Origin: Microbacterium telephonicum
GTDB lineage: Bacteria > Actinomycetota > Actinomycetes > Actinomycetales > Microbacteriaceae
DNA length: 64,000 nt
Reading direction: 5' to 3'
NCBI RefSeq assembly: GCF_003651225.1
Contig: NZ_RCDB01000001.1
Coordinates: 620,001 to 684,000 of the forward strand
The notes under the pieces are model-generated. The model did not search any database. It saw nothing but the letters and a program-made list of their open reading frames with translations, and was not told the DNA's origin. Below, piece by piece: positions 43,985 through 53,232 of this stretch. A program made the position numbers and the translations under genes. The first letter of the stretch is position 1. Every line of letters begins with the position of its first letter.

Positions 43985-45924
43985 GCGTGGTCCTCGGCGA
44001 TCACTTCGTCTCTTTCTACCGTCAGGTCGAAGGCGTCGCCGGCAGCGACGTCGATCTCGATGCGGGCGAGTCGCGCGCCCCACACCGAGGTGAGCATGGG
44101 GTCGTCCAGCTCGCGGTGCTCGACGCGGGCGGTCAGCCCGGGGCTCCAGCGCAGCCGCAGCGGCGTCGCGCCGCCCAGCGGCACGATCCGCGCGCCGTCG
44201 CCGTCCAGGTGCACGTCGCCCGCGACGACGAACCGCTCGACGAGCGGTCGATCCGCGCGGTCGGTGAGCTGCACGCGTCCCGCCGCACGGTCCAGCCGCA
44301 CCGCGCGGGTGAGCGTCGCGTGCTCGCCGCCCTCGTACGCCGCCGCGAAGTCGAGCGAGAGCTCCCCCGCATCCGGGTCGACGCGCACGTCGCGCGCCGA
44401 GAACACGGCGCCGGCGGACTGGGGGCGGCCGTCCCACAGCGGCACGCTGTGCCAGTGGCTCTGCATCGTCCAGATGTCGTAGCGGTGCGGCCCGAACGTC
44501 TGCTTCGTGTACGTGGGCCGGCCGGGGTCGACGATCACCGGCACGCCGTCGCTCGCGACGACGATCGATCCGACGTCGTTGTGGTTGTGGTGCTCGCCGT
44601 TGTGACCGCCCTTGACGGCGACGGTGAGGCCGGCGGCCGTATCCGCGTGCTCGCGGACCAGCAGCACCTGCACCGACGGCAGCCACACGCTGCCGGGCAG
44701 GGGGACGGATGCCGGCTCGGCGGCGAGCCACTCCGGGTCCAGCCACTGGGGGTCGCTCATCGCCCGCAGCAGACGTCCGGCGCCGGCGTGCTCGGTCGCG
44801 AGCGGCGCACCGGAGAGCCGCTGTGCGACGGCGTGGGCGCGGGCGTCATCGTCGTCGGCGATGACCGCCGCCCGGTACAGGGCGTGCCAGTTCTTCGGCT
44901 CGACCGGGTGCGCCTGCCCATCGGCGAGGTTGAGGTACCAGCCGCCGCCGAGGTGCATCCGGTGCGGGAAGGCCACGGTGGCCCGCAGCGCCGGCACCTT
45001 CGCGACCGGCGAGACGCGCCCGCCCGTCGCGAAGGTCAGCACCTCGATGGCCTCGAGTGCCCGGCACGCGCCGTTCCACCAGTACTCGTAGCCCTCGTCG
45101 ATCGCCCCGTCGGACGGCAGGGCGGCGACGTAGCGGTCCAGCCCCTCCACGGCGAGCGCGGCGATGTGCGCACGCTCATCGCGCTCGGTCGGGGCGTCGA
45201 GCAGGCGCAGCGCCGCGACCAGCACGTTGCCGTGGATCCACGGGTTCCAGTTGTGCACGTCGCCGTCCAGGCCGATCCAGTGCCAGTCGCGGCGTGCGGT
45301 GAACGGCGTGAACACCCGCCGGCGGGCCTCGACGCGGATGCGGGTGCGCAGGCCGGGGTAGCGGTCGTCGAGAGCGGCGCCGAGGAGCTGGTCGATCCAG
45401 GCGAGCTGGGCCACCGCCTCGCCGGCGCCCAGGTCGAGGTAGGGGTCGGTGACGGTCGCGAGCACCGCACCGTGGCGTTCGAACGTGTCGTCGTGCGCGG
45501 GCCAGCACCACGAGGACTGCTCACACACGAGCACGATCCCGTCGGCGACCGCGTCGATCCATTCCGCCGCGCCGGTCGTGGCGGCCATGACCGCCGCGCG
45601 GGTGATGCGCTGATGGCGCGCGAAGGCGGGATCCTCCCAGGCGACGCGGTCGCCGTCGCGGTGCACGCGCGCGGCCTGGCTCGCCAGCGGCTGCGGCCAC
45701 GGGGTGCGCTGCTCCGCCAGAGCGGTGGCGGTGATCGCCCGCCGCACGCCGGCGTCGACGTGGTCCCAGACGTCGCGGTTGGTCGCCGGCGACAGGGGGA
45801 GTGACGCGTCGGGTGCCGCGAGCAGGTCGGTCCAGTCATCGGGGAGCACTGCTGCCAGCGGCCCGCGGAACGTCGACGGCGCCGACGACGGTTGCGGTTC
45901 ACGCGACCCGGTCTCGCCGTCCAT
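43981..45924 (-). CDS. Heparinase II/III-family protein (putative intracellular uronide lyase)
   Basis: Protein of 647 residues. An N-terminal alpha/alpha-toroid (about 30-380, with WHWIGLDGDVHNWNPWIHGN and EGYEYWWNGACRALE) is followed by a beta-sandwich with the conserved NGEHHNHNDVGSIVVASDG, the metal/catalytic His block of heparinase II/III and PL15/17/21-like lyases. No signal peptide, so it should act on imported oligosaccharides, producing unsaturated uronic acids for GH88 and KduI/KduD. GAGGAGAGG precedes ATG. First gene of the minus-strand operon. The exact PL family and polymer are not determined. Confidence 0.82.
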   Translation of the reverse strand: MDGETGSREPQPSSAPSTFRGPLAAVLPDDWTDLLAAPDASLPLSPATNRDVWDHVDAGVRRAITATALAEQRTPWPQPLASQAARVHRDGDRVAWEDPAFARHQRITRAAVMAATTGAAEWIDAVADGIVLVCEQSSWCWPAHDDTFERHGAVLATVTDPYLDLGAGEAVAQLAWIDQLLGAALDDRYPGLRTRIRVEARRRVFTPFTARRDWHWIGLDGDVHNWNPWIHGNVLVAALRLLDAPTERDERAHIAALAVEGLDRYVAALPSDGAIDEGYEYWWNGACRALEAIEVLTFATGGRVSPVAKVPALRATVAFPHRMHLGGGWYLNLADGQAHPVEPKNWHALYRAAVIADDDDARAHAVAQRLSGAPLATEHAGAGRLLRAMSDPQWLDPEWLAAEPASVPLPGSVWLPSVQVLLVREHADTAAGLTVAVKGGHNGEHHNHNDVGSIVVASDGVPVIVDPGRPTYTKQTFGPHRYDIWTMQSHWHSVPLWDGRPQSAGAVFSARDVRVDPDAGELSLDFAAAYEGGEHATLTRAVRLDRAAGRVQLTDRADRPLVERFVVAGDVHLDGDGARIVPLGGATPLRLRWSPGLTARVEHRELDDPMLTSVWGARLARIEIDVAAGDAFDLTVERDEVIAEDHA

Positions 45925-45980
45925 GGCGGTCCTCTCCTCGTCTTCGAGAGATGATCGAGAGACGACCACCCTTCTGCAAG

Positions 45981-46044
45981 CGATCATAAACGATCACAAT
46001 AATTCAAACAAGCACTTGTCGTGAACGATTTGGATTGCTAATCT
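45981..46044. promoter_or_regulatory. Divergent uronide promoter with direct-repeat operator
   Basis: Plus-strand promoter TTGTCG (46016-46021), 17 bases, TAATCT (46039-46044) stands before the DUF2264 operon. Upstream, CGATCA at 45981-45986 and 45991-45996 repeat with a 10-bp period, and AACGAT recurs between the -35 and -10. The region is unusually AT-rich for this genome. The candidate ligand is the DeoR-LacI hybrid encoded at 42881. Confidence 0.65.
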
Positions 46045-46095
46045 CCCAAAGTGTTCGGGAACGTACCCGGACGACAGCACTTCAAGGGAGAAGCC

Positions 46096-48069
46096 GTGGC
46101 CGACCAGATGTCCGCAGCGGCGCCGAGCGAGACGCTCGTGCGCGACTGGACACGCGACCAGTGGCTGGCGCACGCGGATCGACTGCTCGCCGGCGCACGC
46201 GTCTGGGCCTCCGACGACTTCGCCCGCATCACCCCTCCCGGTGCGTCCGGCGGCTACGGCCGCGACGTGGACGGCCTCGAGGGTTTCGCCCGTACGTTCC
46301 TGCTCGCCGGGTTCCGCATCGCCGGAGCCCGCGGCGAGGGCGTCGACGGGCTCATCTCCGACTACTCGCGCGGCATCGCCGCCGGCGTCGACCCCGAGAA
46401 CTCGAACCGCTGGGTGCGGATGGACGAGCACGCGCAGGCGAAGGTCGAGGCGGCCTCGCTCGCGCTCATCCTCGACATGACCCGCCCGTGGATCTGGGAC
46501 CGCCTCGACGCGCTCACGCAGCAGCGCGTCATCGACTACTTCGCCCCCGTCGTCGGCGACGAGACCTACCCGCAGACGAACTGGGTCTGGTTCCGCATCG
46601 TCGTGCAGACCTTCCTGCGCTCGGTCGGGGGTCCCTGGTCGGCGCAGGACATCGCCGCCGACCTCGCCCGGCACGACTCGTTCGCCCGCGGCGACGGCTG
46701 GCTCTCCGACGGCGACGAGCGCTCGTTCGACCACTACGTCGGCTGGGCGCTGCACCTGTACCCCGTGCTGTGGTCGCGGATGCAGGGCGCCGACGACCTC
46801 GCCGGTGGCCGCACCGCCGCCGACATCGCCGGACTCGACCGCTTCCTGCAGGACGCGATCACCCTCGTCGGGGCCGACGGCTCCCCCCTCATCCAGGGCC
46901 GCAGCCTCGTCTACCGCTTCGCCGCCGCCGCCCCGTTCTGGGTGGGCGCGATCGCGGGCGTCCCGTCGGTGCCGCTCGGGCAGCTGCGGGTCGCCGCCTC
47001 GGCGATCGTCGACCACTTCGCCTCGCACGGCGCCCCCGACGACGACGACGACCTGCTCACCCTCGGCTGGCACGGTCCGTGGCGCCGCCTCGCCCAGAAC
47101 TACTCCGGCACCGGCTCCCCCTACTGGGCCGTGAAGGGGATGCTGGGCATCGCGCTGCCGGCAGACCACCCGGTGTGGACCGCACCCGCCGTCCCCCTTC
47201 CCGCGCAGCGGGCCGACGACCTGCGCGTCGTCGCGCCCGCCGGCTGGGTCGTCTCGGGCACCGCCGGCGACGGGATCGTGCGCGTCTACAACCACGGCAC
47301 CGACCACGCCGCCGAGGGCACCCTCGTCGGCGACTCGCCCCTCTACGCGCGCATCGGCTACGCGACCGCCGCGGCGCCGCTGCTGAACGGGGACGGCTGG
47401 GCCGAGCCGCTCGAGCAGTCCGTCGCGCTCGTCCACGCCGACGGCCGCGGCACCCACCGCGCCGCGATGACGCTCCGGAGCGTCCGCGTCGAGGGTGACG
47501 GCGACGCCGCGATCGGCGTCGCCTCCTCCACCGCCCGCGCGCACTGGATCACTCCCGCCGCCGTGCAGGTGCGTCACGGCTCCGGCATCACCGGCGAGGT
47601 CACCGTCGCCGGCGAGGTCACGACGCATTCGCTCGTGCGCGGCGCGTGGGAAGTGCGCATCGCGACCGTCGACGCACTCGAACCCGGCGCCGCCCCCGTC
47701 GCGCTGCGCATCGGCGGCTGGGCCGTCAGCGGCGACGAGGTCGCCGGCGACCTGCGGGCGGATGCCGCGACCGCCGCCTCGGGTGCGGTCACCGCGGTGT
47801 TGCACGCGCTCACCCCCGGCGGAACCGTCGCGCTCGCCGAGCGCTCCGACGCCAGCCCGCTCGGCGCGGCCTCCCTCGTGCCGATCGCGACCTTCCCCGT
47901 CGCCGTCGGCACCCCCGTCGTCACCGCGCTCGCCCTCACCGGCGACGCCCCCGTCGCGCCGCCGACCGTCGCGCTCGAGGGCGATGCGGCGACCATCACC
48001 TGGCCGGACGGCATCCGCACCGTCACGAGCCTCACCGACCCCCGGACCGCCATGGGGGCGGGCCGGTAG
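46096..48069 (+). CDS. DUF2264 domain protein (predicted alpha/alpha-toroid)
   Basis: Protein of 657 residues starting at GTG after AAGGGAG. The first 370 residues are DUF2264 (SSDYSRGIAAGV-like segment GLISDYSRGIAAGVDPENSN, then YFAPVVGDETYPQTNWVWFR and GWHGPWRRLAQNYSGTGSPY with the WAVKGMLGIALPADHPVW end). The rest is beta-rich. DUF2264 proteins accompany polysaccharide lyase and GH88 genes; activity not established. No signal peptide. It is the first gene of the uronide operon, 52 bp before the binding protein. It might be a further lyase or hydrolase. Confidence 0.85.
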   Translation: MADQMSAAAPSETLVRDWTRDQWLAHADRLLAGARVWASDDFARITPPGASGGYGRDVDGLEGFARTFLLAGFRIAGARGEGVDGLISDYSRGIAAGVDPENSNRWVRMDEHAQAKVEAASLALILDMTRPWIWDRLDALTQQRVIDYFAPVVGDETYPQTNWVWFRIVVQTFLRSVGGPWSAQDIAADLARHDSFARGDGWLSDGDERSFDHYVGWALHLYPVLWSRMQGADDLAGGRTAADIAGLDRFLQDAITLVGADGSPLIQGRSLVYRFAAAAPFWVGAIAGVPSVPLGQLRVAASAIVDHFASHGAPDDDDDLLTLGWHGPWRRLAQNYSGTGSPYWAVKGMLGIALPADHPVWTAPAVPLPAQRADDLRVVAPAGWVVSGTAGDGIVRVYNHGTDHAAEGTLVGDSPLYARIGYATAAAPLLNGDGWAEPLEQSVALVHADGRGTHRAAMTLRSVRVEGDGDAAIGVASSTARAHWITPAAVQVRHGSGITGEVTVAGEVTTHSLVRGAWEVRIATVDALEPGAAPVALRIGGWAVSGDEVAGDLRADAATAASGAVTAVLHALTPGGTVALAERSDASPLGAASLVPIATFPVAVGTPVVTALALTGDAPVAPPTVALEGDAATITWPDGIRTVTSLTDPRTAMGAGR

Positions 48070-48121
48070 CCGAGGACCCACTGCAGGGACCGACAGCACA
48101 CGCAAAGGAGCACCCGATCAC

Positions 48122-49402
48122 ATGAACCGCAAGTTCGCAGCCGCCGGCGGCCTCGCCGTCGTGGCATCCCTCGCCCTCGCCGCCTGCAGCGGCGGCGGCG
48201 CGTCCGAGCCCGCCGCCTCGTCGGGCCCGGTCACCCTCTCCCTCTCGGGCTGGAGCCTGTCCACGACGCCCGAGTTCCAGGTGCTCGCCGACGCGTTCCA
48301 CGAGCAGAACCCCGACGTCACCGTCGAGCTCAAGGAGTACGACGCCGCCGAGTACAACACGCTGCTCACCGCCGACCTCGCCGCCGGCGTCGGCCCCGAC
48401 ATCATCACGCAGAAGGAAGTGAAGTTCGTCACGACCTTCCAGGAGGGCGGCCAGCTCATGGACGTCTCCGACGTCGAGCTGCCCGAGGGCATCGGCGGCG
48501 CCTCCTCGTACGAGGTCGACGGCACCGCCTACGGCGTACCGTACCGCCAGGACCGCTGGGTGCTCTTCTACAACAAGGCCCTGTTCGACTCCGCCGGCGT
48601 CGACTACCCCGACGGCACCTGGACGTGGGACGACTACGACGAGGCCGCCGTCGCGCTGAGCGCCGCCGGCACCGCCAAGGGCGCCTACCAGCACCGCTGG
48701 CAGTCGACCGTGCAGGGCTTCGCCAACGCGCAGGAGGATGCCGACATCCTCGAGGGCGACTACGGCTACCTCAAGGGCTACTACGACCGCGTCCTGAAGC
48801 TGCAGGACGAGGGCGCGCAGATCGACTACAACACCTCCGCCGCCAACCAGCTCACCTATCAGGGCGAGTTCGGCAAGCAGTCCGCCGCGATGATGCCGAT
48901 GGGCACGTGGTACGTCGCCACGCTCATCTCGCAGCAGGCTTCGGGCGAGGCCGACGACTTCGAGTGGGGCATCGCGCCGATCCCGCAGCTCGACGCGTCG
49001 ACCACCGGCACCGACAACACCCCGGTGACCTTCGGCGACCCGACCGGTCTGTCGATCAACGCCGGCATCGACGAGGCCAAGGTGCAGGCCGCGAAGGACT
49101 TCCTCGCGTTCGCCGCCTCCGCCGACGCCGCCGCCGCGCTGGCCGCCATCGGCATCACCCCGGCCTACTCCGACGAGGACACCACTGACGCGTACTTCGC
49201 CGTCGAGGGTGCCCCGTCCGACGACCTGTCGAAGTTCGCCTGGTCGACCGCCGAGGTGCACCCGGAGAACCCGACCTCGAACAAGACCGCGACCGTCCAG
49301 GGCATCCTCAACGACCTGCACACCGCGATCATGTCCGGCTCGACCCCGGTCGACACCGCGATCAAGGACGCCGAGGCCCGCTTCGCGAGCGAGGTCGGCT
49401 GA
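48122..49402 (+). CDS. Sugar-binding lipoprotein of the uronide ABC importer
   Basis: Protein of 426 residues with a lipoprotein signal peptide (lipobox LAAC). The family-1 solute-binding fold is visible in ADAFHEQNPDVTVELKEYDA and AMMPMGTWYVATLISQQASG. It precedes the two permease genes at 49493 and 50416, separated from them by a strong hairpin at 49428-49460. It should capture uronic-acid-containing oligosaccharides (inferred from operon). Confidence 0.94.
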   Translation: MNRKFAAAGGLAVVASLALAACSGGGASEPAASSGPVTLSLSGWSLSTTPEFQVLADAFHEQNPDVTVELKEYDAAEYNTLLTADLAAGVGPDIITQKEVKFVTTFQEGGQLMDVSDVELPEGIGGASSYEVDGTAYGVPYRQDRWVLFYNKALFDSAGVDYPDGTWTWDDYDEAAVALSAAGTAKGAYQHRWQSTVQGFANAQEDADILEGDYGYLKGYYDRVLKLQDEGAQIDYNTSAANQLTYQGEFGKQSAAMMPMGTWYVATLISQQASGEADDFEWGIAPIPQLDASTTGTDNTPVTFGDPTGLSINAGIDEAKVQAAKDFLAFAASADAAAALAAIGITPAYSDEDTTDAYFAVEGAPSDDLSKFAWSTAEVHPENPTSNKTATVQGILNDLHTAIMSGSTPVDTAIKDAEARFASEVG

Positions 49403-49427
49403 CCCACCGTCGGCTGACGTCGACACC

Positions 49428-49460
49428 TGCGGCCGGCGCGGCGCGCCCGCGCCGGCCGCA
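49428..49460 (+). terminator. Intra-operon hairpin after the binding-protein gene
   Basis: A perfect 14-bp GC stem (TGCGGCCGGCGCGG and its complement) with a 5-base loop lies in the 90-bp gap between the binding protein and the first permease. No U-tract. Such hairpins partly terminate or protect mRNA 3' ends and give more binding protein than permease. Confidence 0.65.
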
Positions 49461-49492
49461 CCCCTCTCCACGCCCGTCCCCTGGGAGACCCC

Positions 49493-50416
49493 ATGACCAC
49501 CGCCACCGCGTCGCGGCCCGCCCCGACCGAGAAGCGCCGACGCTCGAAGCTCACGCTGCGCAACACGCTGCTGGGGTGGAGCTTCATCCTGCCGAACTTC
49601 GTCGGCTTCGCCGTGCTGACCCTCGTTCCCGTCGTGACGCTGTTCTACATGTCGCTGACGAACTGGAACGTCTTCGGCAAGGCCGACTTCATCGGCATCA
49701 CGAACTTCCAGCGCCTGCTCGCCGACGGCAGCTTCCAGGTCTCGTTCTGGAACACGATCTACTACGCGGCCCTGCACATCCCGCTGACGATCGTCGCCTC
49801 GCTCGGCCTCGCGCTGCTGCTGAACAACAAGCTGCGCGGCGTCGCGTTCTTCCGCACCGCCGCCTTCTTCCCCTACATCACCTCGATCGTCGCGATCGCC
49901 GTCGTCTGGAACCTGCTGTTCAGCCCCGACTACGGTCCGATCAACCAGATCCTGCGCGCCATCGGCATCGCGAACCCGCCCGGCTGGCTCACCTCGAACG
50001 AGTGGGCGATGCCCGCCGTCGTCATCGTCTCGACGTGGCGCGACATGGGCTACTACATGATCCTGTTCCTCGCCGGCCTGCAGACCGTGCCCCGCGAGCT
50101 CTACGAGGCGGCCCGCGTCGACGGCGCCGACGCCTGGCAGCGGTTCCGCAACGTCACCATCCCGTGCCTGCGCCCGACGATGTTCTTCGTCACCGTGATG
50201 CTGACGATCAACTCGTTCAAGATCTTCGACCTCATCCTCGTGATGACCGACGGCGGGCCTGGCCAGTCGACCCTCGTCATCTCGCAGTTCATCTACCGCA
50301 AGGGCTTCGAGGAGAGCCAGTTCGGCTACGCGTCGGCCGCCGCCGTCGCCCTCTTCTTCCTGTGCATCGTCGTGACCATCATCCAGTTCTTCTGGAACAA
50401 GCGGAGGAGTGTCTGA
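49493..50416 (+). CDS. Carbohydrate ABC transporter permease (MalF/UgpA type)
   Basis: Protein of 307 residues with six membrane segments, first helix LLGWSFILPNFVGFAVLTLV. The EAA motif is PRELYEAARVDGADAWQRFR. GGGAG precedes ATG by a few bases. The stop overlaps the second permease start as TGATG. Works with 50416 and the lipoprotein at 48122. As in the left-hand importer, no ATPase gene is present. Confidence 0.95.
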   Translation: MTTATASRPAPTEKRRRSKLTLRNTLLGWSFILPNFVGFAVLTLVPVVTLFYMSLTNWNVFGKADFIGITNFQRLLADGSFQVSFWNTIYYAALHIPLTIVASLGLALLLNNKLRGVAFFRTAAFFPYITSIVAIAVVWNLLFSPDYGPINQILRAIGIANPPGWLTSNEWAMPAVVIVSTWRDMGYYMILFLAGLQTVPRELYEAARVDGADAWQRFRNVTIPCLRPTMFFVTVMLTINSFKIFDLILVMTDGGPGQSTLVISQFIYRKGFEESQFGYASAAAVALFFLCIVVTIIQFFWNKRRSV

Positions 50417-51333
50417 TGACCGAGCTTCTCGTCCCCGCCGACGACCGCCGCGCCCTGCGCGAGATGGCCGTCCAGCCCACCGGACGGCCGGAGAAGCCGG
50501 TGCGCACCCCCGCGCAGCGCATCGGCCGCATCGTGCTCTACGTCGTGCTCATCGTCGCCGCCGCGGCGCTGCTGCTGCCGTTCTTCTGGATGGTGATGAG
50601 CTCGCTGAAGTCCTCGAACGAGGTCTTCTCGGTGCCGATCAGCTGGTTCCCCGAGGTCTTCGTCTGGCAGAACTACGTCGACATCTGGACCGAGTCGAAC
50701 ATGCTCGTCTGGATCCGCAACACGCTGTTCCTCGCGGTCGTCGTCACATTCCTGCAGGTGCTCACGGGCTCGTTCGCGGCCTACGGCTTCGCCCGCATCC
50801 GCTTCCCCGGCCGCGACATCCTGTTCCTCGCCTACATCGGCACGATCGCCGTGCCGTGGCAGTCGTACATGATCCCGCAGTTCATCCTGCTCTCCAACGC
50901 GAAGGTCTCCAACACCCTCTGGGCGATCATCCTCATCCAGGCCTTCGGTGCGTTCGGCGTGTTCCTCATGAAGCAGTACTACGAGACCATCCCCGAGGAG
51001 CTGTCCGAGGCGGCGCGCCTGGACGGGCTCAGCGAGTACGGCATCTGGCGCCGGATCATGATCCCGCTGTCGATCCCCGCGATCGCGAGCCTCACGCTGC
51101 TGACCTTCGTCAGCACCTGGAACGACTACCTGGGACCGCTCATCTACCTGCGCAACCCCGACCTGTGGACGATCCAGCTGGGTCTGAAGTCGTTCGTCAG
51201 CAACCTCTACGACACGAACTACGCGCTGCTGTTCGCGGGCCTGACGATCTCGGTCGTCCCCATCGCGATCATCTTCCTGCTGGGGCAGAAGTACTTCGTC
51301 GAGGGCATCGCGACGAGCGGGATGAAGGGCTGA
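50416..51333 (+). CDS. Carbohydrate ABC transporter permease (MalG/UgpE type)
   Basis: Protein of 305 residues. A cytoplasmic N-terminus of about 35 residues precedes six helices. The EAA motif is PEELSEAARLDGLSEYGIWR. C-terminus ends FVEGIATSGMKG, typical of this subunit. Second half of the channel for uronide oligosaccharides. Confidence 0.95.
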   Translation: MTELLVPADDRRALREMAVQPTGRPEKPVRTPAQRIGRIVLYVVLIVAAAALLLPFFWMVMSSLKSSNEVFSVPISWFPEVFVWQNYVDIWTESNMLVWIRNTLFLAVVVTFLQVLTGSFAAYGFARIRFPGRDILFLAYIGTIAVPWQSYMIPQFILLSNAKVSNTLWAIILIQAFGAFGVFLMKQYYETIPEELSEAARLDGLSEYGIWRRIMIPLSIPAIASLTLLTFVSTWNDYLGPLIYLRNPDLWTIQLGLKSFVSNLYDTNYALLFAGLTISVVPIAIIFLLGQKYFVEGIATSGMKG

Positions 51334-51335
51334 CG

Positions 51336-52007
51336 ATGAAGCGCGTCACCCACTCCACCTGGGCGTCGATCCTCGGCGTGCTCTACCTCGGGCTCATGAC
51401 GAACCTGCTCGCCGTCGTCGTGAACCTGCCCCTCGTGGTGCTGCTGATCACGACCGACCCGACCACGTCGTGGCCGTTCCTCGCGCTGTCCGCGCCGCTG
51501 GCCGGTCCCGCGCTGGCCGCCGCGTTCGCGACCTTCCGCGCCCACGTCGAGGGGGAGATGTCGGTCGTGCGCACGTACTTCGCCGCATGGCGACGGATGC
51601 TGCGCCCGGCGCTCGCGATCGGCGCGATCGGGACGGCGCTGCTGGTCGTGCTGCTCGTCGACGTGCGGATGCTCGCCGACACCGCCCTGTCGGTCGCCGT
51701 CGTGCCCGTGCTGCTCCTGCTCACGGTGCTCACGGTCGCCGCGGCTCTCGTCGCCCTCGTCGCGCTCGCCGAGGTGCCGGATGCGCGCCTGCGCGACATC
51801 CTGCGGGCGAGCCTGTACCTGTCGGTGCGGCGCTGGCACTTCTCGCTGGTCTCCCTGGCGGTCGTCGCGATGCAGATCGCGCTGTTCACCCAGTCGCCCG
51901 CGTTCGCGCTGGGCCTCACCGCCGCGCCCGCGCTGTACGTCGCGTGGGCCAACTCCCGCTACCTCCTGCGCCCGGTGCTCGGCATCCCCGACGCCGTCGC
52001 CGCCTGA
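51336..52007 (+). CDS. DUF624 (YesL-like) integral membrane protein
   Basis: Protein of 223 residues, mostly membrane helices (TWASILGVLYLGLMTNLLAV, ALLVVLLVDVRMLADTALSV, and others) with the polar block VRTYFAAWRRMLRPAL matching DUF624. It starts 3 bp after the permease stop, so it is coupled to the importer, the same placement as in Bacillus yesL. Paralogue of the gene at 286. Role unknown. Confidence 0.85.
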   Translation: MKRVTHSTWASILGVLYLGLMTNLLAVVVNLPLVVLLITTDPTTSWPFLALSAPLAGPALAAAFATFRAHVEGEMSVVRTYFAAWRRMLRPALAIGAIGTALLVVLLVDVRMLADTALSVAVVPVLLLLTVLTVAAALVALVALAEVPDARLRDILRASLYLSVRRWHFSLVSLAVVAMQIALFTQSPAFALGLTAAPALYVAWANSRYLLRPVLGIPDAVAA

Positions 52008-52032
52008 AACCCTCCGTTAGGACCTCCCCGCC

Positions 52033-53232
52033 ATGACCTCGACCCAGCCCTCCGGGGCGACGACCGAGACCGACCTCGAGGGTGCGATCACGCCGGCGAT
52101 CACCGCCGCCCTCGCGATCCTGCGTCGCAACATCGACCGCTTCGGTTCGACCACCTTCCCCGACGACACGACGCACTCCGACCGCTACCCGCTCCGCCCC
52201 GCGGCGGGCGCCTTCGCGGCGGGCGCGAACCGCGGCTGGACGACGAGCTTCTGGGCGGGCATGACATGGATCGCGTGGGAGATCACCGGCGACGAGTACT
52301 TCCGTGACGCCGGCCTCGCATACGCCGCCGACTTCGCGCGCCGGGTGCGCGCCGAGGAGGACCTCGACACGCACGACCTCGGGTTCCTCTACACGCTCGC
52401 CTCCGTCGCGCCCGCGCGCCTGCTCGGCGACGACGACGCCCGGGCCGCCGCTCTGGAGGCCGCCGACCACCTCATGCGCCGCTTCCTCGAGCCGGCCGGC
52501 ATCGTGCAGGCCTGGGGCGACCTGGCAGACCCCGAGCAGCGCGGGCGCACCATCATCGACAGCCTCATGAACATGCCGCTGCTGACGTGGGCGGGGGAGC
52601 AGACCGGCGACCCGCGCTTCGCCGACGCGGTGCGCCGCCACACGACCCAGCTGCGCGAGAACATCCTCCGCGCCGACGACACCACCTTCCACACCTTCTT
52701 CTGGGACGCCGTCACCGGCGAGCCGCTGCGGGGGTCGACCGCCCAGGGTGCGGCCGACGACTCGTGCTGGGCCCGCGGCCAGGCCTGGGGGATCTACGGG
52801 TTCGCGCTCAACCACAGGGCGACCGGCGACCCGCAGCTGCTCGAGGCGTCGCGGCGCTGCGCCGTGCGCTTCCTGTCGCTGCTGCCCGAAGACAAGGTGC
52901 CCTATTGGGACATGGTCTACGGCGACGGCAGCGGCGAGCCGCGCGACAGCTCGTCGGGGGCGATCGCGGTGTGCGGTCTGCTCGAGCTCGCCGAGGTCGA
53001 GACGGATGCCGACCGTGCCGCCGCCTGGCGTGCCGCGGCCCACGAGATCCTCGCCTCGCTCGTCGCGCACTACACGCCGGTCTCGCCGGAGGCGGCGGAT
53101 GCCGTCATCCTGCACTCCGTCTACGACTACCCGAAGTCGATCGGCGTCGACGAGGGCACGCTCTGGGGCGACTACTTCTACCTCGAGGCCCTCATGCGCG
53201 TCGCCCACTCGGACTGGAAGCGGTACTGGTGA
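52033..53232 (+). CDS. Glycoside hydrolase family 88 unsaturated glucuronyl hydrolase
   Basis: Protein of 399 residues, the standard GH88 length. The two key Asp residues, equivalent to D88 and D149 of Bacillus UGL, are D115 in DTHDLGFLY and D176 in TIIDSLMNMPLL; the block DDSCWARGQAWGIYGFA is conserved. It hydrates the 4,5-double bond of the terminal unsaturated uronic acid made by lyases, freeing the uronate. No signal peptide, so cytoplasmic. The stop overlaps the next GTG start. Confidence 0.95.
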   Translation: MTSTQPSGATTETDLEGAITPAITAALAILRRNIDRFGSTTFPDDTTHSDRYPLRPAAGAFAAGANRGWTTSFWAGMTWIAWEITGDEYFRDAGLAYAADFARRVRAEEDLDTHDLGFLYTLASVAPARLLGDDDARAAALEAADHLMRRFLEPAGIVQAWGDLADPEQRGRTIIDSLMNMPLLTWAGEQTGDPRFADAVRRHTTQLRENILRADDTTFHTFFWDAVTGEPLRGSTAQGAADDSCWARGQAWGIYGFALNHRATGDPQLLEASRRCAVRFLSLLPEDKVPYWDMVYGDGSGEPRDSSSGAIAVCGLLELAEVETDADRAAAWRAAAHEILASLVAHYTPVSPEAADAVILHSVYDYPKSIGVDEGTLWGDYFYLEALMRVAHSDWKRYW

